Source: Colocasia esculenta
Taxonomy: Eukaryota > Streptophyta > Magnoliopsida > Alismatales > Araceae
Direction: 5' to 3'
DNA length: 64,000 nucleotides
Assembly (NCBI GenBank): GCA_014218235.1
Contig: CM024761.1
Location: 92,687,648-92,751,647 of the forward strand
In this document: one piece after another, positions 9,308 to 21,041 of the stretch
Layout: each line of letters starts with the position of its first letter
Position numbering within the stretch: the first letter of the stretch is position 1
The notes under the pieces: generated by a model
Told to the model about the DNA's origin: nothing
Databases searched by the model: none
Seen by the model: the letters and a program-made list of their open reading frames with translations, nothing else
Position numbers and translations under genes: made by a program

Positions 9308-11221
9308 ATGGAATCTAATAAGGGGTATATGGCCGAGGGGCACTCAGTGACCAGGCCACCCTTCTTCGATGGTACTGATTATCCTTACTGGAAAAACCAT
9401 ATGCAGGTGTTCCTGAGAGCTCAAAATTTTGAGGTATGGAAGATCGTTTCCAAAGGAGCATATACACTGCCAGAAGATGAAGATACATGGACAAAGGACC
9501 AGATTGCAAAGTGAACTCTCAACTGGAGCGCGCTCAACATGATGCAGTGCGTTGTTCACCCCAAAGAATATTCAAGGGTCTCCACATGCACCTTAGCAAA
9601 AGAGATGTGGGACAAGCTTGAACTCATATATGAAGGTACGTCCGAGGTAAGGGAAACCAAAGCAAGCATGCTGGTTTCTGAGTATGAAATGTTTAAGATG
9701 AATAATGATGAAACTATCTTAGATATGTTTGCTAGATTCATGCTAATAATAAATGGATTGAAAGGTCTTAAGAAAGAATACTCAGAAAGTGGCTTAGTGA
9801 GGAAGATACTTCGATCTCTTCCATCCTCATGGAACACTAAGGCCACTGTCATTGAGGATTCAAAAGATCTCTCAAAGATGAAATTGGATGAACTAATTGG
9901 TTCCCTAATGACATATGAAATAAATGTGAAAAGAAAAGAAACTGAAGAAAACCAACGAAAATCAATTGCTTTGAAAGCATCCAAGAAAAATTCTTCAAGT
10001 TCCAAAAAGGACGTTCATCAGGAAAGTGATGAACTTGAAACTTCTAGTGATAGTGAGAATGATGAAATGGCCATGCTCACTAGACAATTCAAGAAATTCC
10101 TGAAGTTCAAAAGGAGAGGGTCAGGTAACTCTAAACCCTTTCAAAAGAAAGATTTTTCAAATAAATTTGAGACTAATAAAAAATCTGACATTGTATGCTA
10201 TGAGTGCAAGAAACAAGGGCATATGAGAGGAGAATGCCCAGAGCTCAAGAAAAAACTGAAGAAAGAAAAGTTTACCTTCAAGAAAGCCAAGGCGATGTTG
10301 GCTACTTGGAGTGATGAAGACGAAGATGAGGACGCAGAAGAAGCCTCTGGGGATGATGAGATTCAATGCTTAATGGCAAGAAGTGACGACTTCAATAAGG
10401 TAAATTCTTCCTTTGAAAGCTATACTATTGATGAATGGGAAGAAGCATACACTGTTTTATTTGAAAAATTTTGTGAATTCAAAACTGAAAATAAAGCATT
10501 GAAGAAGAAAATCAATTCTTTTGCTCAAAGCACAAACAATGATGAATAAATTGCAACCTTGAACAAAGAGATTGAAATGATGAAAATTGATGAAGAAGCT
10601 CACAGTGAGGAAATGGACAATCTGAAAATTAAACTGCAAGAGAGTGAAAAGGAGAAACTAACTCTAACCATCTCTCTTGAAACTCTTCAAAATGAACTTG
10701 ATGAGATTAAGAAAAAATTGGAAAAGGCTGAAGGGGACCTTAAAGGAAAATCTGAAGATTTAATAAGGTTTGTAAAGGGAAAGCAAAATCTTGATGCTAT
10801 TCTAGGATCAAATATCTTTGTTGCAAAGCATGGGATTGGATTTCAACCAGTAAAACAAAAGAAAATAGGACAAACTTTGATAACCTCTTTTGTTGATTCT
10901 AACCCAAGCATAAGCAAACAAATCCCTTCAAAGAACAATAAAACTCAAGCCAAGGGTAGGAAACATGCTTCCAAAGAAAAGCTAACCAGGCAACAAAAGG
11001 GTAAAATGCCCATGCATGTTCCTCAGAATAATAAACCAACTGTCCTGAGAAAATCTTCATCATGTAATTTCTATATGAAACTTGGGCACAATGAAAAACA
11101 ATGCTGGAATAATCCAAATAAACAGAAATGCAAGCAAATATGGATTCCAAAGCATTTACTTTTTGGCATGAATGATACAATGGGACCCAAAGTAATTTGG
11201 GTACCAAAACCTCTTGTTTGA
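9308..11221 (+). pseudogene. gag: SIRE gag (with stops)
   Basis: One frame runs from an ATG at 9308 to a stop at 11219. It is interrupted by TGA at about 9512 and TAA at about 10547. The N-terminus (PPFFDGTDYPYWKNHMQVFL) is typical of SIRE-class Gag. A zinc knuckle CYECKKQGHMRGEC lies near 10197. A long acidic, Lys/Glu-rich segment with coiled-coil character (10560-10790) follows. A second knuckle is degenerate (CNFYMKLGHNEKQC, one Cys replaced by Tyr). Gag would package RNA and form cytoplasmic particles. The two inner stops and the gag-pol frame change near 11235 make this copy unable to make a complete polyprotein. The frame is otherwise well kept, which suggests fairly recent inactivation. 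Confidence 0.9.
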
Positions 11222-14200
11222 TCCATCTATGCAGGAATGCCTAGCAGCCCAAAATCAAAACAAATGCTACATGGATAGTGGCTACTCGAGGCACATGACG
11301 GGCGACAAAGATAAATTTTGTTTGCTGGTGGAAAAAGACGGAGGTCAAGTTGTCTTTGGAGGTAACAATAAAGGCCAAATCATTGGCTCAGGTAAGGTTG
11401 GTAAGTATGCCTCTAACTCTATAGACAATGTATTGCTAGTTGATGGTCTAAATCACAATTTGCTTAGCATAAGCCAACTGTGTGATAAAGGTCATAAAGT
11501 AGTTTTTGAATCAAACTCATGTCAAATTGTTGATAAGGAAATAGGAAGTATTAAATTTTCTGGAAAAAGGGTAAACAACATTTATCTAGTTGATTTGGAT
11601 GATCCAGAAAATGAAAACTTGTGTCTTGCTGCAAATAAACAGGATGAGCTTACCTTGTGGCATCGTAGGCTTGGCCATGCAAGCTACAATGTCTTGCACA
11701 AGATCATGAGGCTAAAATTGGTAAATGGACTTCCTGAAATTTCTTTCAATAAGAATGAAAGTTTTTGTGATTCATGTGCACAGGGAAAATAAACCAGGAA
11801 ATCTTTCAAATCCAAAGCACCGGTAAGCACCTCTAAACCTTATGAACTTTTGCACATGGACCTGTTTAGACCTACAAGAACTCTAAGTCTTAATGGCAAA
11901 TGATTCGGTTTTGTCATTGTGGATGATTTTTCTAGGTTCACATGGGTCAAGTTTCTGGCTCATAAGAATGAAGCACTGAAACTTTTTGAAGAATTCTTTA
12001 ATAAGATTGAGCATAGCAATGTCAATAAGATATGCTCAATCTGCACTGATCACGGGGGAGAGTTTGACAACAACTCGTTTTCTGATTTTTGCAGGCACCA
12101 AGGTATAGAACACATCTTCTCCTCTCCAAGGACTCCAGAACAAAATGGTGTCGTGGAGAGAAAGAACAGAACGTTGGTGGAAATGGCTCGCACTCTTCTG
12201 GTCGAAAGCCAACTCTCAAGGAGTTTTTGGGCAGAAGCAGTGAATACCTCATGCTATATTCTCAACAGAGCCATGGTAAGACCTGTGATGAAGAAAACCC
12301 CCTATGAACTGTTAAAAGGTAAGAAACCCAGTATTGGGTATTTCAGAGTTTTTGGCTAAAAAGTGTTTATACATAACAATGATAAAGTTGACTTTGACAA
12401 GTTTGAAGCCAAAAGTGATCAAGGTATTTTTCTGGGATACTCAGAACACTCTAGAGCATATAGGGTGTTTAACAATAAAACTCGAACAGTGGAAGAAACT
12501 CCACATGTTGTTTTTGATGAGTATCATGCGAAGCCTAACAACTCAAATGTTCACAGGATTGAAGATGGAGATGAAGGAACAACTCTTGGGGAACTACAAA
12601 TAAAAGCAAAAGAAAATTCTAAAGTAGTTTCCAAGACTAAAAGTGGATATCTTCGCAGGTACAATGATGAAGATGACGAAAATATGTTCAGAAATCAAGA
12701 TGATGAATCTGAAGAAGATCCACAAGAGGAAGAGCCTCAAGATGAAACTCCTCAAGCTCACCCTCCTCAAGAACAACCTCCACAAGATCACCTTCCTCAA
12801 GTCCAAGATCAACCCGGTCCTTCAATAATCACAAATGTGAGGTATTCCAAAGATCACCCACTTGATAATGTGATAGGAGATTTAAATGATTCAGTTCAAA
12901 CTAGGTCTCAGGTTAGACAAATAGTTGAACAAGATCATCTAGCTTTTGTTTCTCAAGTGGAACCTAAAAATGTTGAAGAAGCCTTAAAAGAAAATTCATG
13001 GATTGATGCTATGCATGAGGAACTTGGTCAATTTCAAAGAAACAATGTTTGGAGTCTTGTTCTTAGAACCCTTGAGATTTCTGTCATAGACACTAGATGG
13101 GTGTTTAGGAATAAACTAAATGAAGAGGGTAAAGTGGTGAGAAATAAGGCTAGACTGGTAGCAAAAGGGTATAATCAAGAATTTGGTGTAGACTTTGAAG
13201 AATCCTTTGCACCTATAGCTAGACTAGAAGCAGTAAAAATTTTGTTGGCATATGCATGCTCAAATAAATTCAAACTCTTCCAAATGGATGTTAAAACTTC
13301 CTTCTTGAATGGCTACATCGAAGAGGAAGTCTATGTCTCTCAACCACTGGGATTTGAGGATAATGACAAGCCTAATCATGTTTATAAATTGCACAAAGCT
13401 CTCTATGGTTTGAAACAGGCACCCCGAGCTTGGTACGATAGACTAAGCAACTTTTTGGTGAGTAAAAACTACTCAAGAGGTAAAGTGGACCAAACTCTTT
13501 TTACTAAGAAAGTTCGCAATCACATTATAGTTGTTCAAGTTTATGTGGACGACATCATTTTCGGTTCCACTAACCCATCACTATGTGAAGAGTTTTCAAA
13601 ACATATGCACAGTGAATTTTAGATGAGTTTAATGGGGGAGCTACAATTTTTTCTTGGCTTGCAGGTTAAAAAGCATGAAGATGTCTTCTTCATTAATCAA
13701 GAAAAATATGTCAAGGAGCTCTTGAAATGCTTTCAGTTTGAACAAGCCAAACCCGCCTCAACACCAATGAGCACGAGCATAAAACTTGAAAATGATGAGA
13801 AAGGTAAACCGGTAGATGCAAAGCACTTCCGAGGTATGATTGGCTCACTCCTTTATCTTACTGCAAGTAGACCGGATATACAATTTAGCGTTTGCCTTTG
13901 TGCTAGATAACAATCTAGTCCAAAGGAAAGCCATTTGGTTGCAGTTAAGAGAATTTTCAGATATCTCTCAGGTACGTATGATTTGGGTCTTTGGTATCCA
14001 GCAGGAAGTAACTTTAATTTGATATCATATTCTGATGCTGACTATGCCGGATGTAAAATTGACAGAAAAAGCACTAGTGGTTATTGCCAATTTCTTGGTG
14101 GTTGCATGGTTTCGTGGGCATCCAAAAAGCAACACTCAGTTGCACTCTTCACTGCAGAAGCAGAATATGTTGCTGCAGGGAGTTGTGCGACTCAAGTGTT

Positions 14201-14510
14201 GTGGTTTAAGAGTCAATTGTGTGACTATAACATTGATATTGGATGCACACCAATCCTATGTGATAACACTAGTGCTATCAACCTTTCAAAGAACCCAATC
14301 CAACACTTAAGGACTAAACACATGGAAATACGTCATCACTTCTTGAGAGATGAGGTAGCCAACAAATCCTTAGAAATTAGCTTCATACCCACTGAAAAAC
14401 AATTGGTTGACATCTTCACCAAACCATTGTCTGAGGACAGATTCACATCAAGAAGGGTGGTCAAGTGGAAGATCAAGTTACGCTTGTTCGGAAACTATCA
14501 TTATGTGTGA
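11222..14510 (+). pseudogene. pol: SIRE pol: protease, integrase, RT, RNase H (with stops)
   Basis: The domain order is that of Ty1/copia. It starts with aspartic protease (MDSGYSRHMTGD, active-site DSG at 11273). The integrase zinc region (LWHRRLGHAS..CDSCAQGK) and core (VDDFSRF, TDHGGEF, NGVVERKNRT) follow. Then come a proline/glutamine-rich linker near 12720-12810, reverse transcriptase with YVDD at 13542-13553, and RNase H (DADYAGC, AEAEYVAAGS) with the final FTKPL motif. Internal stops are TAA at about 11790, TGA near 11902, TAA near 12357, TAG at about 13620 and TAA near 13908. Between stops the same frame continues, apart from the shift near 11235. The reverse transcriptase and RNase H motifs look intact, so this is a young but dead copy. 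Confidence 0.92.
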
Positions 14511-16302
14511 GGAAATATTCATCGCCAAGTATCCATAGACACTATCTTCATAAAGGTTATTTACCTAACAATAGGGTATTTGGTTCTCTTTATTTTTTGT
14601 CATATACATTTCCTTCTACCACTGAACTTCTTATTCTTGGATGGTTTTGGTTGTTGCATTGTGTGTAAGTGTTTACCTTGATTGTCAATATCATGCATGC
14701 AATTACTTCAATGATGTGTCCACATGCACACACTATGGGGAAGTAACAAAAGGCTAGGTGAGTGATTGTTTAAGGAAAACACATCATACTTCTTGTATTT
14801 TGATCCCTCACTTCTTGGTTGAAATTCCATCTCAAGTCATAGCCTTCACACTGATTTTTCACTTGCTTGTCGACAGCCATATCCATAGTTGTCGACAGCC
14901 AGGCCTTCCCAGAACACCAGTTCTACTTGAATTCAGTAGCTGTCGACAGGTCAAAAGGTTGCTGTCGACAGATACACTCTAGTTGTTCAATCTTCATCAT
15001 TTCTCATCCTCTCTCAATGAGTATGTTCACAATCTTTGAATAAGGGGAGAATAGGACTTTATGTTCATTACTATTTCTCAAATCAACATAGTATTCAAGA
15101 TATAATGTTATTCTCAATGATTTTGACACAATATTTTGAGCTTGGATCTAGGTTGTGTCATCTAGAAAACTTTGCGAAACTCAAATGACTACATCTTAAT
15201 TGAATATCTCCCTTGTGGTTAATCATATCTCTAAAATGGTTTGATAAGTAAAATGGTACTTGAATATAATGTTATACCTTAGCCTTTGACCTTATACAAC
15301 TAGTAACCTTGACGGTTAATGAAATCAATAAAAAGGAGAAAAGCTACCTATTTCACACATCAAACAAGCAAGAAATTACATGGGATAGAGGCAGAGCAAT
15401 GATGATTATTCCTGAGTAACCAGGGACATGGGCATCACAACTGTCTATCTTTGCGTCAAAAAGTTATTGCATTATCTCTGTACAATGATATGATGGTCAC
15501 TCATACTGAGTAACTGGGGGCATAGACATCACCAATGTCTACCTTCACGTCAAAAGGTATACGTGAACCTAATTATCACTTCCCTCATATCATATCAATA
15601 ATAATAAAAAAAAATCCCATCTCAAAAGCAATAGAGTGGAGCCTCCATCAGTTTACCTCAAGGCAAAGGTTGTCTATTGTCAAGGGTCATGTAAATGTTG
15701 TCTTCATTTACCAAATGAACATCACCACAAAGTCATATGTTTTTCTTCAATGGTTTTATTCAACGGGATTTCCATTAAGTCATTTGTGTTTAAAACATAG
15801 TTCTCTAACTGCCATACTTTAAGATTCCCGACGTATTTTCTCTTAACCATTGTAGACTAATTTTTATATCTTCATACTATTGGATATGACCCTTAGTAAT
15901 GCGTTTAAAACCTATTCTCATTCTTAGAATTAAAAGTGCATGCTCACTTCCAATTAAAATCCTCTAAAAATCAATTCTGGCACAAAGCTGCTTAGCAGCT
16001 GTCGATAGCTCCATATCTACTGTCGACAGCCGGCGGCCAGATCAGTTTGGAAACCCAAACGACATGTCTTTCACACCGGATTTTGTGGGCCCCTTAGTAC
16101 TCAAAATTCTCACCCAACTTCCTTATAAGGGCACCCACGACCCCAACTTTATTTCTAACTCTCCTACACCTCTTCTCCCTTCTCTCAACCCTAAACTCCT
16201 CCTCCCAGGGCACCGGTAACCCAACATCCTGCTTTCTGTGTTTCTTCTCCCTCCGGTTCCCATCCTCTCTTGGCAATCCTTCTCTTCTACAACTACTTCT
16301 CC
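14511..16302 (+). other. SIRE spacer between pol and env-like region
   Basis: I see no convincing coding sequence. The spacer holds three more pairs of the palindrome: TTGTCGACAG 14867/14889, CTGTCGACAG 14940/14962, and CTGTCGATAG/CTGTCGACAG 15999/16020, each with an 11-12 base gap. It also holds an imperfect duplication of about 50 bases (15411-15460 and 15505-15556, both starting CTGAGTAAC and ending near CGTCAAAA). A spacer of this kind is usual in env-bearing SIRE elements. Confidence 0.75.
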
Positions 16303-17528
16303 ATGGATTCAAAAGGGAAACGTGCTGCTTCCCGTCGCCGTCCTCTTTCTCCTGAAGTCGAAGAAGGTTCCATGGCCCCCGCCGAGCGTCGGAGCAAGCA
16401 CCGGGATGATCGTCTACCAGAGCTTGTTGTCCCTCACAACCTTCGCGCATCCAGGGTCCGAGGAACCTTCACCAAGTTTGTACACCCACGGTTCGTCAAC
16501 TTCGTGTCCATTGAAGACATGTTTCCTGGTTTTCAGCCCCTGTTCGACACTCAGGGCTGGACCGCCTTTGTGTACAAACACATGCGGTACTCTCCCACCA
16601 TTGTGACTGACTTCTACAACAAGCTATAGATGACAGTAGATTCAGAGTTGTACACCACTGTCAAGGGTACTATGTTTCAAATCACCCCCAATCTCTTCTC
16701 TCGTGCACTACAAATTCCTAATTCTTCGGTGGACATTCTAGTAAACCCTTCATCTGCTTCTGAATACTACACACTCATCAACTTTACCATTCCAGTGTAG
16801 ACAATCTTAAGCTTAATGCCAACTCCTTTCCTCCACTAAATCGTCTCATCCATCACATTTTCACTACTATCATTGTTCCTAAAGATGGAAGAAGGGAACT
16901 TGTTACTACTGTCCACAAGTCCCTCTTCTTTCACTTTTTGAAGTGTGTACAAGTCAATCTTCCTATCCTTATGGTGGACCTCATTAAGCAATGTTACACA
17001 AACCCAAAGAGGTCCATGCCTTATGCCTGTCCCATTACATCCCTTCTCTCTTTCATTGGCATTCCCATCTCTGACTTCGAGTGCACCAAACTCAAATCCA
17101 GAAGTTCTTTTGATCTTACTGCAGTGCATCGTATGGGGTACAAGTTTGTTGATGGGGTAGTAACCAGGACCCTCAAGGGCAAAGCTCCAAATGTTGAGGA
17201 AGAATCTGCTGAAGAAGAATGTGATGATGAAGGTGATGATGAAGACTCCTAGGCAGAGCCAATGGATGCTCAGGGAGATGATCCTGCCAATGCTGAACAA
17301 CGGGAACAAGTTCCTTCTCTTAGGAATTTCATTGCTGATCAGGTGGCACAGTTGCAAATCCAATTCTCAACTCATTTTGAGCACCTCAACACCCGTCTCA
17401 ATCATGTGGATACGGGGATGGATGCACTGGCCAGCACACAAGTGCAGTTACAAGACCAGCTTGCCAGGCTCTCTACAGATTTTCATAGCTTTCATCATCC
17501 CGATGTACCAGGGCATGACGATGTCTAG
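16303..17528 (+). pseudogene. SIRE env-like region (decayed)
   Basis: This is the position, between pol and the 3' LTR, where SIRE/Maximus elements carry an env-like ORF of unknown function. From ATG 16303 the frame runs MDSKGKRAASRRR, a basic N-terminus, through HPRFVNFVSIEDMFPGF to a stop near 16627. Later pieces in other frames include a stretch at 16938-17250 ending in a Glu/Asp-rich tail. A Gln/Leu-rich, probably coiled-coil segment follows (17262-17528, FIADQVAQLQIQF..). Several stops and at least one frameshift break it. No signal peptide or clear membrane segment is visible in the pieces, so the name env-like rests on position and general resemblance only. Confidence 0.7.
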
Positions 17529-17796
17529 AGAGTCACTGGGTTATCTAGGTCATAGTTGTAGATTTGGGTACTGGGTCACTTAGTCATTTATGTCAGTCAT
17601 GTATCTTTCCTCCTATCATTTTCACTTTATGTCATGCAATGGTCATCTTTTGTAACAGAGTGTCTTGCATGTTAATGAATGAAAAACCTCAGTTCCTTTG
17701 CTTACATCTTTTCCATGTGTGCATAATGTGTCTTTTTGAATGTTGTCAAAAGGGGGAGAATCATTAATGTGCATAAATTGAAATTTTGTCATCATC

Positions 17797-17810
17797 AAAA
17801 AGGGGGAGAA
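17797..17810 (+). other. Polypurine tract of SIRE
   Basis: AAAAAGGGGGAGAA lies immediately before the 3' LTR. A second similar tract, AAAAGGGGGAGAA, lies about 50 bases upstream (near 17748-17760), so the element has a duplicated tract. Confidence 0.85.
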
Positions 17811-19057
17811 TGTTGGGTTTACATGTGCTTTAATGTTTTTGATGATGTGATTATAATGAATATTGCAATTGATGATGATACAATGACTTATTTGTTAGAA
17901 ACAAGAATGACATGATCAAGTGACAAGATGACATAATATGTATTCATTATATCTCACTTATAATGTTTTCAAATGTAGGTTGAATACATACAAGTCAAGT
18001 ACCCAAAGTCCACTTCAAAAGGTCTTCAAAAAGGCTCCAAGACACCTCCTGTCGACAGCAAGACAACCCCCTATCGACAGATGGACATTCCAGGAACTGG
18101 AAAACAAAATGGAACAATAGCTGTCGACAGCCCCAGCTGCCTGTCGACAGGCCAGTGGTTCAGCAACATGAAGACTTCTGGAAAACCAGAACTGAGCAGT
18201 AACTGTCGACAGCAGCAAGTCGGCTGTCGACAGACGTAGTTTTGGAAACTTTCGATGGTCAAGAAATGATCCATGTTTTGGGTGATTCTTTCAAGCACGT
18301 CTCTCCATGTTTGGACACCCATATATATAGATCATAAAGGGCTATTTTCGCAGGGAGAGACCACAACTCCAAAACCTTAAGCAAGACTCAAGAGAGAAAG
18401 CTCCCATCTGCTGCTCTGCTTCAAGCTTCCGTTCAGAACAAAGAAGAAACATCTTCCGAGCGGAGTTGAAGTCAGGTTGTCCACAACTCAAGCTTCTCCA
18501 TCAGTTGATCTACATCCAAACGAAGCCTGAAGTTGTTCTGGACTACCAACGAGAAGAGTTCTTCATCAGGATTTGTTCTTTCAACTCAGAACTCTTCTCT
18601 GTTGTTGTTCCTTCTATACTTTTGTGTGTTGGTTGTGTTTCAAGCGTTCCTTGTGCTTGATTCACGTGGTTTAAGTTGTTTTGATTGTGTGTTCACATCA
18701 AACAACGTGTGTGTGAGAGTTGTAGTGTTGAGCTCGCTCATAAGCAGTTGTTTCTGCGTGTGTGTGTGGACGGTGGACGTAGGATACACAAGTTGTGTAC
18801 TCCGAACCACCTTAAATCATCGTGTATGTGGTTTGAACATTTTACGTTAGATGATTGGTAGGCACATTGATCTCTCACATGCAAGATAACTTGCTATTCT
18901 TTCTATCTATAATTAACACACATCTTGATTCAGTTTTAACTCTGTTTAAGATATCGATGAATCTGTGTCTCCATCGAAAAGAAGGCTATAATATTTTTAA
19001 TTGGGAGTAATCTATTCAACCCCCCTTCTAGATTACCATAATAGGCAATTTCGCACA
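17811..19057 (+). mobile_element. SIRE element, 3' LTR
   Basis: This 1247-base LTR begins TGTTGGGTTTAC and ends TTTCGCACA. It differs from the 5' LTR at only a few sites by eye, mostly transitions. The right flank (AGCCCCTTGCCGTCAAG) is the middle of a family-A LTR, so the SIRE element was inserted into the 5' LTR of Ty3 element B. The matching left flank is not found because of the rearrangement at 7739. Confidence 0.95.
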
Positions 19058-20855
19058 AGCCCCTTGCCGTCAAGTTCATCTGGTTTTTACAGAACTGTGG
19101 ATTTTATTGTGTGAGGTGATTTTCAGGGATTTCTGAATGTTTGCACATGTTATAAATTTTTGGATGATTAGATATGTTATTAGGTTAAATCATGAATTCC
19201 TGTTAAAAATTTGATAATAATTGTGAATTGTGGAATTTTTGTTATGGAAAATTATGCATGTTTTGATGAATCTAAATCCAGAATAAATAGATATGATGTA
19301 TGAACTTGTTACAGAAAAATTTCATGAACTTAGGGTTATTGTATACATGTTTTGAAGCTGTTAGATCTGACTGTTCACTCTCTATCATGTTTAATTGCAT
19401 GAGATCTTTGTTAAATGCTAAAAATAGTTAAGCTATCATGAAAATTCTGAAAAAGTAACCATGTGATTTGTTTCATGTAAAGCATTCATGGTCAAAATTT
19501 GGGACTAATCTGATTTGTGTATGTACTGTTTTCAATTGTAAAGGTATTAAAAACCATATTAACCATGATTATTCAAGGAATAGTAAATTCAGTGATTAGT
19601 ATCATGTTTAGGTACTGTTATGCATGTTTCAATACTCATAGACAGTCATGATAGGTTCTGTAAAATGAAATATAAGTGTTTTAATGGTATGCATGTGAAT
19701 GGACCAATTAGTGCATGTAAAATGATGTAAATCATGTGATTAATTGAAATAATGTGATTGAGTGGATGTGTGCCGAAATTGACACTGCTACCATAGAAGG
19801 CTGTGGAGCTATACTGTAGAAAAGTCCCTATGGGAAGGTTCAATGTGTATGTGATATCCTATGGGCATCAGGATGAAATCCTGGAGGTGGACAAGTACCA
19901 CTGGTTAGGGTAGAGAGGGCTTCTCCCGATTCTGTGCAGTTACCAAGATTCGTCACTATAATGCCTAGGTGACAGGTATGTGTTATGCGATATGTGTGTC
20001 CTTTATGGTGGTTTGGACTATGTGTCACGACAAAAGAACGATAATGTGTAAAAATGTGAAATGTGTGTGAATGTGTAAAGTGTTTATGTGAAAGTGATGT
20101 GCTATTATGTTATAATGTGAAATGATGAGAAACCATGTGATTATGTTTTATTTATGTTAAAACAACAAGAAAAATGTGTGATTATGTGATATAAAAGCAT
20201 GCGGAAAGTGTTAGATATCATGTTAGGTTTGTTAGTAACCATGCCTTTAATTGCATGATCAAGTTAACTGGAGAAATATTGTGAATGAGTTGTATTTGAT
20301 TTCATGATTTAAGCTAAGACCATGTGTAGTTAGTATATTAGAGGTTATTCAATTGTACTTGTATGTTATGACATGAACCATGTAGTAAGATTGCTCTTGT
20401 TGTTAAAAGAATAGCATGAATGTCAAATGTGTAAGGATGTGCCAATGGGTTACTTGGTGAGTCTTTTGTGAAGACTCATACTTGCTTTAACATACAGGTG
20501 AGACAGGTGTCCCTGTGCTTGAGAAGGACATTGTGAGGAACAACTCCGAGCGAGAGGAGTAGCGGAGCTCGTAGAGGATTGGTTACTAGATTGCACTTTC
20601 TTTACTAGTATGTGGACAATGATGTTATATGGACTTGTATAATTATGGACTTTGTTTATTTTTATTGCTACTATATAGACTATGGAATGTGTGTAATGAT
20701 TATGGAATAAGAATCTTTTTCAATTCAGCTATACTTTCTTTGGTTATTTATGTACATCTCTACCTACGGTGTTGTGTTGGGTACATGTCCCACTATGAAG
20801 ACTTTATATCAATGTGGATTGGTATAATTGTACTGGTATAAAGAGGGTCGTTACA
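19058..20855 (+). mobile_element. 5' LTR of Ty3 element B (5'-truncated)
   Basis: The sequence is collinear with 30221 onward in the B 3' LTR and ends AGAGGGTCGTTACA at 20855. Its U3 and promoter are missing because the SIRE insertion and rearrangement removed the left part. The conserved block is at 19760-19985, with arms CAGGAT/ATCCTG and GTCAC/GTGAC. Confidence 0.9.
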
Positions 20856-20860
20856 GAGAT

Positions 20861-20872
20861 TGGTATCAGAGC
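20861..20872 (+). other. Primer-binding site, element B
   Basis: TGGTATCAGAGC (initiator-Met tRNA complement) lies five bases after the LTR end. The next 170 bases are non-coding leader. Confidence 0.9.
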
Positions 20873-21041
20873 AACAGGTCGAGATTGTCCATAAATAAGC
20901 CATCATCTACACAATATTGCAAAGTCTTTATAGAATTAGTCCATACATGTGGAAAATACCTAATAATGAATTAAAGATAGTTAAGAAAATGGTTAGGACT
21001 AAGTAACTTAGATTCTAACTGAGTTAATTGTTTTACAGGTA

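Noticed and set aside
16094..16450. Antisense frame across the start of the SIRE env-like region
   Set aside because: It is the shadow of the sense frame, with no domain and no matching context on the minus strand.
20861..20872. tRNA gene suggested by matches to initiator-Met tRNA
   Set aside because: Only 12-13 bases match at each site, right after LTR ends; these are primer-binding sites, not tRNA genes.
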